A stretch of 64,000 bases of DNA from CAWACP01 sp963832965 (GTDB taxonomy: Bacteria > Acidobacteriota > Terriglobia > Bryobacterales > Bryobacteraceae), in contig CAWHVW010000002.1 of NCBI GenBank assembly GCA_963832965.1, positions 1-64,000 on the forward strand. Reading direction: 5' to 3'. This document shows positions 10,000 through 18,016 of this stretch, in pieces. The notes below the pieces were generated by a model, which saw only the letters and a program-made list of their open reading frames with translations, was not told where the DNA came from and searched no databases. Every line of letters starts with the position of its first letter. Within the stretch, counting starts at the first letter, position 1. Position numbers and translations under genes: made by a program.

Positions 10000-10007
10000 G
10001 AAGGGAT
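10000..10007. repeat. Right copy of 8-bp target-site duplication
   Basis: GAAGGGAT, identical to 7473-7480. Confidence 0.9.
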
Positions 10008-10146
10008 TGCTGACCCGCACGCCGAGAATCTCCTGCCCATGATCCAAGTCTTCGGTGTATAGGACCGCGGCTCCGCTGCGCGCCGCCACCACCACCAGCG
10101 CATCCCGGAAGGAGAGGCTCGCCTCGCCGGCCAGCCCAACGCGGTC
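10000..10146 (-). pseudogene. C-terminal fragment of a VapC-like PIN-domain toxin gene
   Basis: Minus-strand codons give LSFRDALVVVAARSGAAVLY, then TEDLDHGQEILGVRVSNPF. This is the hallmark C-terminal half of VapC-type PIN ribonucleases (WDAL.V.AA, L.TEDL..GQ, NPF). The frame then runs into the IS terminal repeat and stops at 9982. The N-terminal ~85 residues are missing. In the same frame upstream, closed by a TGA at 10147-10149, is LEAMLDERKWTRDDLHER, which looks like the end of an antitoxin. The locus may be a collapsed vapBC pair: deleted on the 5' side, then hit by the IS at its 3' end. Confidence 0.7.
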
Positions 10147-10187
10147 TCATCGCTCATGGAGGTCGTCGCGGGTCCACTTCCGTTCGT

Positions 10188-12254
10188 CTAGCATCGCCTC
10201 CAAACCTCGCCGAAGCCACCCAACATTAGACGTTTTGCCACGCTGATGTATGAGTACTTTATCGGACCGGTGGGCCGGCCGGTCGCCCGTACCCTTGCGT
10301 GGGACAGGTGGCTTTCAAGACGTCTTTCGTGTATACCCTTTACGAGCGCGTAAAAAAGAGGATAGCTTACTCTTAGCCGAGCACTCAACAAGATTCCACC
10401 AACGTTGCCGAATTGATAAGCCCCGAGCGCCCCGTCGTGGTTATGAACCTTAAGTAGTAACCAATCGTTGAACGTATCCAAGGCATTCACAAAAGCAGTG
10501 GCATCCGTGCGAGCATACGCGCGGCACCAAATCGCGATGCGCTCAACTTCGTCGTGGTCCCCACCAAAGATCGCGCGCCAGTCAATAGTCGACACCGACG
10601 CGCCTAGAATTCGCACCATACTTCCCTGAATCCCGCACGGTGCCGCAGGTAGCCTGCCAAGCAGGCCAAGCTCCCTCAGGGTGCGACCTCCCGCTCGATT
10701 GATGCCGGCACCGGGTCTCGGGACCGCAACGCCTAGTTCACTACATCGGGTCGCGGCGAAGACCGAAACATCCGCGACGTCGTCGCGTAAGCGCGCGTTC
10801 AGTATCGCGCTCAGCGAGGCAACGCTCACCATCCCCGACTCCAACAGGGAAACAAGCTGGCCTCGTCCCCACCAGTCCTTCGTAGATCGGATCGCGTATT
10901 CGACCTGCCGAGGCGTCAGAAGGCGGCGCTCGAAAACCCAACGTCCGAGTGCTGAAACCACATCCGCTCTCATGTCAGCGGGCCTCCACTGCTTCCTGAT
11001 GACTCTATCGAGGGCGGCCGCTTGAGTAGGGCGAAGGCGTCCGCAAGCCGTCTCGACAAGGGCCGCAGCGATTGCAGGATACAACTGCGGTCCTTTAATC
11101 AAACTGATTACCTTCGCACCAGCACGAACAGGAAGAATCGAGTACCGTTGAAAATACCGGAGGAGACTGGTGAATAAATCTGGGCGTGATTCGAGTATGT
11201 GCCACAATCTATCGTTCAGCCTTGCATACGGCGTAGCGTGCGCCAACACGAACTTGAACCGCGTCACATCCGTTATCTTGTAGCGCGGAGACAATTCACC
11301 CAAGTGTTTACGGACACGGGCTTGGTCCACCGATTTTGTTCGCACGGCCGCCTCCGAGGGAGTACTGACCGATTTCAGCTCATCAGCAATGTCCTTGATC
11401 CGGTGTATATCGATTTTCGCACTCTGCGGGAAAAGCCCGACGTCCTTGCTTAGCTTATCGAGATGAACAATCATCCTTCGCAATTGGTACTCTGAGCGTG
11501 CGAACATGCGGATGTCATCGACATACCGCAAATATCGAACCGCCGGGCTGCCACGATGGTTTTGGTCAAAGTGCTGGAGAACCACTTCCGCCAAGAGCCC
11601 CGATCCGAGCGGCCCCTAGGGTATACCGTGATGGTGGTAGATCCGGTGGTCAGTTGCAGTCCATATACTGAGCCACTGAACCAAGACATCGGTGAGATCC
11701 CTATGGCAGCCGATCTTAGACAGAAAATGCACTAAGACGTTGTGGTCAAGCGAATCGTAGAAAGCAGTAAGGTCAAAGCTGGCCGTGTAAACGAGCCCAT
11801 CCGTGAACGCATCGCGCGCCGCCTTATTGAAGAGGGCGTATCCGTTCGACCATTTGCGGTAGAACCAGGGACTCCTGCGTCCAGCGTAGAGGTGTCCAAA
11901 TGTTTCAACGTAGTAGCGCTGACGTACGCGCGGAAAGAGCTGCTCAGCGACTATATTGACGACGGCTTGGTAAGCAATTTGGTCTTCTACGGTTAACAAC
12001 GAATAGGGGCGCAGAATACCCGACCTCTTCGGAAAGTAAAGCTTCGCCGAGTGCGTAGGCTCATAGGAGCCTTGGCGCAGGCGCTCTCGAAGATCCGAGA
12101 TGATCTTCACGTCGGCGATAGCATAAGCACTGTACGCAGCTCGGAAGTACCTCTTGTACATCGAATCCGGATTGCTCCGAATCCACCTCCACGACCTTTC
12201 CAGATTGTCGCGTCTGAACGCCACTGCTAGGCCTGGCAAATCTGCACCTCCCAC
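10188..12254 (-). CDS. Reverse transcriptase of the DRT/Abi/unknown-group type, one in-frame amber codon
   Basis: 688 codons if the amber is read through. Residues 1-290 form the RT domain: KLYFPKRSGILRPYSLLTVE, catalytic motif A FDLTAFYDSLD (160-170), HGIP-stop-GPL (210-216) and catalytic YVDD (244-247). Codon 213 is TAG (11616-11618) where the family has CAG for the invariant Gln of PQG. The frame is otherwise unbroken. The remaining ~390 residues are helical, repeat-like and without an obvious second enzyme, as in Abi-type RTs. There is no maturase or retron partner. Start GTG 12254; a TTG at 12239 lies 7 bases after GGAGG and may be the true start. Such solitary RTs are known phage-defence proteins. 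I cannot assign the exact lineage. GC is lower than in the flanks. Confidence 0.8.
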
Positions 12255-12525
12255 CCTAAGAGCATCAACACGCTAAGGATGTAAAGACGGCCATATATTA
12301 GTTGTACCGCTAGTGTTCCTCTCAACGGACGGCTTGGGGGACGTCCTATAACGCAGACACGGGTTGCCGGTTAACACCGTTTTTTCTGTGATGCCCGCGC
12401 CGCTCGCGATCCCGCATGACAAAACGAACCCAATACCGAACCTCCATTCCCTTTACAAATTTCATTCCTGCACCGGCCCAACCGTAGCCGTTCCGTCCGC
12501 ACCCCCTGTGATACGCTGGCGTTTT
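12255..12525. other. Intergenic region between RT gene and phe operon
   Basis: No gene, repeat or convincing hairpin seen. It should hold the divergent promoters of the RT and of the unknown gene at 12526. The left part is AT-richer and marks the edge of the low-GC island. Confidence 0.5.
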
Positions 12526-12987
12526 ATGCAACTTTATGAGGTTTTCCTCGGTCTCGGCCAGGACTCGTTCACGCAGCTTGTCCGCGGCATCTCCATTGGA
12601 AAACTCAAAACCTATCAACTCTATGACCGTCTCAAAACGCGCATGCACCTCCCCAAACTCAATTCCGAGGGTCTGCGCAAAGGCGCGCCGCGCTTCTGGG
12701 AACGCCTTGTGGAACAGGACGAAACCTTCGCCACGGAGCTCGCCCAGGCCATCCTCATTTCCCACATGGACATGATCGTCGCCGCCCTCGACACGCTCGC
12801 CATCCCCCACGAAGACGGCTTCTTCGCGAAGGATATCGATGCCACGGCGTACCTCACGGAGGGTTGGCAGCAACGCGTCCTCGACGCTCTCAAGGACCGC
12901 TTCCCCGAGCCGCTGCTGGTCTTCTACGTCAACCATCTCGGCTGGGAACTGCTGAAGTCCGCCGACCTGTTTGCTCCGGTGTCATGA
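12526..12987 (+). CDS. Unknown 153-residue protein
   Basis: Starts at ATG 12526 (MQLYEVFLGLGQDSFTQLVR). An in-frame start 162 bases upstream is possible but adds low-complexity sequence. It is helical throughout (GISIGKLKTYQLYDRLKTRM, QAILISHMDMIVAALDTLAI, GWQQRVLDALKDRF) and has no signal peptide or catalytic motif. It overlaps the next gene by 4 bases (ATGA), so the two are translationally coupled, and it stands at the head of the pheS/pheT cluster. I do not recognise the family. Confidence 0.7.
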   Translation: MQLYEVFLGLGQDSFTQLVRGISIGKLKTYQLYDRLKTRMHLPKLNSEGLRKGAPRFWERLVEQDETFATELAQAILISHMDMIVAALDTLAIPHEDGFFAKDIDATAYLTEGWQQRVLDALKDRFPEPLLVFYVNHLGWELLKSADLFAPVS

Positions 12988-13622
12988 AGGAATTCTTCGA
13001 CGCCATCCGCGCCGGTGACGAGCAGCGTGTCCGCGCGCTCCTTGACGCCGATCCATCGCTGCTCGCGGCGAAAGACCCGCAAGGGCTGGGTCCGTTTACT
13101 GTCGCGCGCTACAACCGCCAGAACGCCATCGCCGAATACCTGCTCTCGCGTGGCGTGGAACTGGACATTTTCGCCGCCATCCTCGCCGGCCGCCGGGAGC
13201 GCGTGGCCGAACTGACCGCCCGCGACAAAGCAGCTTATAGCCACGACGGTTGGACTCCGCTGCACCTCGCCGCCTTCTTCGGCTGCACTGACCTTGCCGC
13301 GGATCTGCTGGCAGCCGGCGCCGACGTGAGAGCCCGGTCCACCAACGCCATGCGCAACACTCCGTTGCATGCGGCGGTCGCCGGTGGTTCCGTCGATGTG
13401 GCCCGCACGCTGCTCGAACACGAAGCCGAAGTGAACGCGCCCCAGCATGGCGGCTGGACCGCGTTGCACGGCGCCGCGCAAAGCGGCAATGCCGAACTGG
13501 TGCAGCTGCTGATCGCCGCCGGGGCGACGGTGAGCGCCAAGGCCGACAACAACCAGACTCCCCTCGATCTCGCACTTACGAAAGGTCACCAGGCCGTAGT
13601 TGATATCCTGGAGAAATCATAG
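12984..13622 (+). CDS. Ankyrin-repeat protein
   Basis: 212 residues starting at the coupled ATG 12984 (MKEFFDAIRAGDEQRVRALL). Five to six ankyrin repeats are visible, for example DGWTPLHLAAFFGCTDLAAD, NTPLHAAVAGGSVDVARTLL, GWTALHGAAQSGNAELVQLL and NQTPLDLALTKGHQAVVDIL. There is no signal peptide and no extra domain, so it is a cytoplasmic protein-binding scaffold of unknown partner. Its stop overlaps the pheS start by one base (TAGTG), so it is cotranscribed with phenylalanyl-tRNA synthetase. Confidence 0.9.
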   Translation: MKEFFDAIRAGDEQRVRALLDADPSLLAAKDPQGLGPFTVARYNRQNAIAEYLLSRGVELDIFAAILAGRRERVAELTARDKAAYSHDGWTPLHLAAFFGCTDLAADLLAAGADVRARSTNAMRNTPLHAAVAGGSVDVARTLLEHEAEVNAPQHGGWTALHGAAQSGNAELVQLLIAAGATVSAKADNNQTPLDLALTKGHQAVVDILEKS

Positions 13623-14626
13623 TGCAGCTCGTCGACACCACTCTGCAGAGCATTCGCGACGCCTCCACCCTTGAAGATCTGGAGGCCATTCGCGTCGATG
13701 TGCTTGGCCGCAAAGGCAAGCTGGCGCAGCTTGGCAAACAACTGGGAGCGATGCCCGCGGAGGAACGAGCCGAGTTCGGCAAGTCGCTGAACGCGGCGAA
13801 GCAGACTCTGGAACCGGCATTCGACGAAAAGAAGGCGCAGCTCGAAAAGCTGGCGCTCGACCGGCGGCTGGAAGCGGAATGGGTCGATTTGACGTTGCCC
13901 GCGCCGGGCCCGCGCCGGGGCAGCCTGCATCCGGTGACGCAGATTCAGAGTGAAATCGAAGATCTGTTCGTGTCGCTCGGCTTCGCGGTGCTGGACGGTC
14001 CCGAAGTGGAGACCGAGCATCACAACTTTGACGCGCTGAACATCCCGCGCGACCACCCCGCGCGAGACGCCCAGGACACCTTCTGGCTCACCGATGGCAA
14101 CCTTCTGCGCACGCACACCTCGCCCGTGCAGGTGCGCGGAATGGAGCGCCTCGGAGCGCCATTGCGAGTGATCGCGCCGGGCCGGGTTTTCCGGAACGAA
14201 GAAGTGGACGCATCGCACGAGCACACCTTCTATCAGGTGGAAGGCATGATGATCGACCATGAAGTCTCGGTGGGGCACCTGGTTTACTTCATGAAAACGA
14301 TGCTGGGCGCGGTCTTCCACCGCGAGGTCAGCGTGCGCCTGCGCCCCGGTTTTTTTCCGTTCGTGGAGCCGGGCTTCGAGCTCGATCTGGGTTGTTTGAT
14401 TTGCGGCGGCTCCGGCTGCCCCGTGTGCAAGCAGAGCGGGTGGGTAGAGATGATGGGCTGCGGCCTGGTGCATTCGAATGTACTGCGTATGAGCGGAATC
14501 GACCCGGAGCAGTGGAACGGCTTCGCCTTCGGCCTGGGCCTTACCAGGCTGGCGATGATGCGCTACGGCATCGATGATATTCGCCTGCTCCAGGGCGGAG
14601 ACCTGAGGTTCCTGAACCAATTCTGA
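13622..14626 (+). CDS. pheS: Phenylalanine--tRNA ligase alpha subunit
   Basis: 334 residues, GTG start overlapping the upstream stop. The coiled-coil N-terminus (about 1-85) is followed by the class II catalytic core: motif 2 at GRVFRNEEVDASHEHTFYQV and motif 3 at GFAFGLGLTRLAMMRYGIDD. The Phe-binding loop THTSPVQVRGM is present. A four-cysteine insert (CLICGGSGCPVCKQSGW) occurs in many bacterial PheS. With PheT it forms the (alpha-beta)2 enzyme that charges tRNA-Phe in the cytoplasm. pheT follows after 112 bases holding two dispersed repeats. Confidence 0.97.
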   Translation: MQLVDTTLQSIRDASTLEDLEAIRVDVLGRKGKLAQLGKQLGAMPAEERAEFGKSLNAAKQTLEPAFDEKKAQLEKLALDRRLEAEWVDLTLPAPGPRRGSLHPVTQIQSEIEDLFVSLGFAVLDGPEVETEHHNFDALNIPRDHPARDAQDTFWLTDGNLLRTHTSPVQVRGMERLGAPLRVIAPGRVFRNEEVDASHEHTFYQVEGMMIDHEVSVGHLVYFMKTMLGAVFHREVSVRLRPGFFPFVEPGFELDLGCLICGGSGCPVCKQSGWVEMMGCGLVHSNVLRMSGIDPEQWNGFAFGLGLTRLAMMRYGIDDIRLLQGGDLRFLNQF

Positions 14627-14657
14627 TGCCACCACTCAGGAAGATCTTCGATTTGAA

Positions 14658-14683
14658 GTGGGGCAGGGCCGTGCCCTGCCAGC
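14658..14683 (-). repeat. REP-like palindrome, copy 1
   Basis: Hairpin GGCAGGGC-CGT-GCCCTGCC (14662-14680) preceded by GTGG. It is the exact reverse complement of the copies at 37581-37854, GC tail included. It lies between pheS and pheT. Confidence 0.8.
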
Positions 14684-14702
14684 CGTGCGAATCATCCCAG
14701 GT

Positions 14703-14729
14703 CCGCTCCGTTACCGTCGCGGCTCGGGT
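14703..14729 (+). repeat. Dispersed CCGCTCC repeat, copy 3
   Basis: CCGCTCCGTTACCGTCGCGG followed by CTCGGGT, ending 9 bases before the pheT start. The last bases may serve in its ribosome-binding region (GGTGGGG). Confidence 0.75.
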
Positions 14730-14738
14730 GGGGCTGGT

Positions 14739-17024
14739 ATGAAATTCTCGTATCAGTGGATCAACGAGTACGTTGAGGGCCTCGACACCACCCCGCGCGA
14801 ACTCACCCGGCTCATCACCATGAAAACCGCGGAGTGCGAGGGTTTCGAGGAAGTCGGCCTCCGTCTCCGCGAAGCGTCAGCGGCGCTGGTCCTGGCGGTG
14901 GAGCCTCTCGAAGGCACCCACAACCTGAAGGCACTCATCGAAACCGCGGAAGGCATGAAATGGGTGGTGTGCGGAGCGCCGAACTGCTGGGCCGGCATGT
15001 ACACGGCGTGGCTTCCGGTGGGCCTGAAGGTGATCGCGGGCGTGGAGAGCGACGGCATGCTGGCCAGCGGAGTCGAACTGGGCATCACGCGCGATCACAG
15101 CGGTATCGTCAAACTCGATTCGGCCGAACTTGCCCTCACCCCCGACACGGTCATCGAAGTCGACAATAAATCCCTCACCCACCGGCCGGACCTGTGGGGC
15201 CACCACGGCATGGCGCGCGAAGTGGCCGCCATCGTCAACAAGCCTCTGCGCGATCCAGCCGACCTTACGCTGGTCCCGCACGACAAGCCGGCCATCCGCG
15301 TGGCCATCGAAGACGCGAACCTGTGCCCGCGATACAGCGCGCTGGTATTCGAGAACGTCACCGTGCAGCCATCGCCGCTCTGGTTGCAATACCGGCTCGA
15401 ATCCGTGGGCCTGAACTCCATCAACAATATCGTCGATGTCACCAACTACGTGATGGCCGCCATCGCGCAGCCCATGCACGCGTTCGACGCGAAGAAGCTG
15501 AAGGGTCCGACAATCTATGTCCGCCCCGCGCGCGAAGGCGAAACCATAAAGGCGCTGAACGACGTGGAGTACGCGCTGACGCCAGCGAACCTGGTCATCG
15601 CCGACCTCTTCGGACCGGTCGGCATTGCCGGGGTCATCGGCGGCCACGGCAGCGCCATCGGTCCCGGGACCACGAAAATCGTGTTGGAGAGCGCGAACTT
15701 CCACGCGGCCAGCGTGCGCCGCACTTCGGTTGCCCTGAAACTGCGCACGGACGCTTCGGTGCGTTTTGAGAAATCGCAGGACCCGGTTAACACTCTGCGC
15801 GGCCTCGCCATGGCCGTCGCGCTGCTGCGCGAAGTCTCACCGGATATTCGCATAGCGGGAGGGGTGGCCGACGTGATGCGCGAAATCGCCACGCCCGAAC
15901 CCATCGCGCTGCATCTCGACTGGCTGGCCAGCAAGCTCGGCCGCGCCGTGGAACCCTCCGAAGTGGAGAGCATCCTGACTTCGCTCGGTTTCGCCGTGAC
16001 GCCGGCGGCGTCGGGAATCCTGTGGGTCACCGTGCCGAGCTGGCGCGCCGCCAAGGACGTCACCGTTCGCGACGACCTGGTGGAGGAAGTGGGCCGCATG
16101 CTTGGGTACGATTCCGTCACCCCGCGTCCGCCCATGGTGGCCTGCGCGCCGCCGCCGCCGAACCCATCACGAGCCATTGAGCATGGCGTTCGACAGATCC
16201 TGGCCGATGAAGGCTTTACCGAAGTCTCCAACTATTCCTTCGTCACCGAGGAAGAGGTTCGGCGTTTGTCCCTGAACCCCGATGACCATGTGCGCGTGGC
16301 CAACCCCATCGTTGCCGACCAGCAGCTTCTTCGCTCCACGCTGCTGCCCGGCATTCTGCGCAACATCGAAACGAACAATCGCAATTTCCCGGCGTTCCGC
16401 TGGTTCGAAATCGGCAACGAGATTCACAAGCGCGAGGGCAGCCTTCCCGACGAGAAGGCCCACGTGGTTGCCGCGCTATTCTCCCGCGATGGCGACGGCG
16501 TGGCCAATCTGCTGGAGCTGAAGCGCGTGGCCGAATGTCTGATGCGAGGGTGCGTGGTTGAGCCCGCTCCCGCGCGTCCGTTCGAACATCCCCAGCGCGC
16601 GGCTAACGTGCTTTGGCAAGGTGAAACCGTCGCGCGCCTGTTCGAGCTGCATCCCGCTCTTGTATCCACGGGCCGCGCGGCCATCCTCGACGCCGATCTG
16701 GCCGCCATGCGCCGCCTTACTCCGGCGATCGCGCAGTACGAGCCCTTGCGCCGCTTCCCGGTCAGTTCCTTCGATCTTTCGGTGGTGGCCGCGGCCCGCT
16801 CGCTCGCGCTGGATGTGCAGAAGCAGCTCGCGGAACTGGCCGGTGAATCGCTGGTGGCCATCGAGTTCGTGCGCGAGTACATGCTCACGCCGGAACAGCG
16901 CAGCGTTTCCTTCCGCATCACCGTCGGTGCGCCTGATAAAACGCTGTCGTCCGATGAAGTGGGCGTCATTCGCCAGCGCATCATCGACGGCATGGCCGCG
17001 CACGGCTACGAACTGCGCGTGTGA
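14739..17024 (+). CDS. pheT: Phenylalanine--tRNA ligase beta subunit
   Basis: 761 residues from ATG 14739 (MKFSYQWINEYVEG), slightly short of the usual ~800. Order: N-terminal domain with an EMAP/OB-like tRNA-binding part (KWVVCGAPNCWAGMYTAWLP), the B3/B4 editing region (SVGLNSINNIVDVTNYVM), the B5 domain, the catalytic-like core (RDDLVEEVGRMLGYDSVTP), and the C-terminal anticodon-binding ferredoxin-like domain (QRSVSFRITVGAPDKTLSSD). It pairs with PheS. The gene order pheS-pheT is conserved in bacteria; here repeats separate the two genes. Confidence 0.96.
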   Translation: MKFSYQWINEYVEGLDTTPRELTRLITMKTAECEGFEEVGLRLREASAALVLAVEPLEGTHNLKALIETAEGMKWVVCGAPNCWAGMYTAWLPVGLKVIAGVESDGMLASGVELGITRDHSGIVKLDSAELALTPDTVIEVDNKSLTHRPDLWGHHGMAREVAAIVNKPLRDPADLTLVPHDKPAIRVAIEDANLCPRYSALVFENVTVQPSPLWLQYRLESVGLNSINNIVDVTNYVMAAIAQPMHAFDAKKLKGPTIYVRPAREGETIKALNDVEYALTPANLVIADLFGPVGIAGVIGGHGSAIGPGTTKIVLESANFHAASVRRTSVALKLRTDASVRFEKSQDPVNTLRGLAMAVALLREVSPDIRIAGGVADVMREIATPEPIALHLDWLASKLGRAVEPSEVESILTSLGFAVTPAASGILWVTVPSWRAAKDVTVRDDLVEEVGRMLGYDSVTPRPPMVACAPPPPNPSRAIEHGVRQILADEGFTEVSNYSFVTEEEVRRLSLNPDDHVRVANPIVADQQLLRSTLLPGILRNIETNNRNFPAFRWFEIGNEIHKREGSLPDEKAHVVAALFSRDGDGVANLLELKRVAECLMRGCVVEPAPARPFEHPQRAANVLWQGETVARLFELHPALVSTGRAAILDADLAAMRRLTPAIAQYEPLRRFPVSSFDLSVVAAARSLALDVQKQLAELAGESLVAIEFVREYMLTPEQRSVSFRITVGAPDKTLSSDEVGVIRQRIIDGMAAHGYELRV

Positions 17025-17026
17025 GG

Positions 17027-17968
17027 TTAGAACAACTTCGTGACGCTGGCGGCTGGTGAGCCGTTGATTAGAACCTTGTAGCCTTTCGTGGCGCCATCCG
17101 GAGTCCACACCTCCACGGTGCCGGTCTGCCGCCAGCAGAAGATGATTTTGTTGGTGCCCTGGAACCAGTAGGCCGAATTGACTCCAGGCGGCAAAGTGCT
17201 CCGTGGGGCGGGAGCCCTGTCCGTGAAGCGCGCATGCCCGTCGCTCAGAATAAAGTGGTAGCGAGTTTTCTTCCCGTCGGGGTATACGATTTTCCACCAT
17301 CCCGGAAGCTTCGTCACCGTATCGGCATTCGGCTGCGGGTCATCGCTGGAGAAGTGGATCATCGTGTACGTGAGCTCGCCGGGGCCCAGGTTCCACTCGT
17401 CGTCGCTGGAGCCTTGCTTTCCGCCGAATCGGCAGACGGTATGGCAGGTGATGCGCCCCGCGTCCTTCACCTTGCCGATATACATGGCGCTATGACTGTA
17501 GCCTCCGCTGGACGTTTTGAAGTAGCCCATCATGTCGCCTTGCTGGAAGATGCCGCTGTCGATCACTCGCTGGCCCGCCTCCTGACCGACTTTTTCGCAC
17601 AGGGTCTTCGTGTCGTTGCGGCTCATCAGACCGTTCACCAGTCTGGGGACGCCATACTCCATGATGGTGACCCCGCCGTCCGTGACGCAGCTCGAAAGAA
17701 AGTGAGCGCAGTCCTCCAGGTGCTTCCAGTCCTCGAACACCACGTCGGTTTTCGAATCGCCGTCTTTTCGAAATACGGCGTTCTCTCCGCCGCCGGACCT
17801 GACAAACAGAGCCACCCAGCCGTCCTTCTCCAGCTTGTTCAGCTTCTTTCTCTGCTCGTCCACATTCGTGAGCATTTTGTCCCGGTTCGTCGCGATGGTG
17901 TTATCGCGGCACGGGCTGGTCCAAAAGGCTTCTGCGTAAGCCATGGCTTTGGAACGGTCATAGGGCAT
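17027..17968 (-). CDS. Amidase_6-like cysteine hydrolase
   Basis: 313 residues. The N-terminal part fits the putative amidase domain (Amidase_6): YDRSKAMAYAEAFW, then the Cys signature EDCAHFLSSCVTDGG, with a later YSHSAMYIGKV that may supply His. The C-terminal ~100 residues (PGWWKIVYPDGKKTRYHFIL) are a beta-rich add-on. There is no signal peptide. Relatives are thought to cleave amide bonds in cell wall or peptides; the substrate here is unknown. The stop lies 2 bases from the convergent pheT stop. Confidence 0.65.
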   Translation of the reverse strand: MPYDRSKAMAYAEAFWTSPCRDNTIATNRDKMLTNVDEQRKKLNKLEKDGWVALFVRSGGGENAVFRKDGDSKTDVVFEDWKHLEDCAHFLSSCVTDGGVTIMEYGVPRLVNGLMSRNDTKTLCEKVGQEAGQRVIDSGIFQQGDMMGYFKTSSGGYSHSAMYIGKVKDAGRITCHTVCRFGGKQGSSDDEWNLGPGELTYTMIHFSSDDPQPNADTVTKLPGWWKIVYPDGKKTRYHFILSDGHARFTDRAPAPRSTLPPGVNSAYWFQGTNKIIFCWRQTGTVEVWTPDGATKGYKVLINGSPAASVTKLF

Positions 17969-18016
17969 AGCGGGTTCCTCCGGGCAGGTTCCGATAATCT
18001 TAGCAGGAATCCTTTT

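Noticed and set aside
10188..12254. Retron or group II intron RT
   Set aside because: No maturase/HNH part, no intron domain V-like hairpin seen downstream, no retron msr/msd-like inverted repeats next to the gene, and the C-terminus is a long helical extension.
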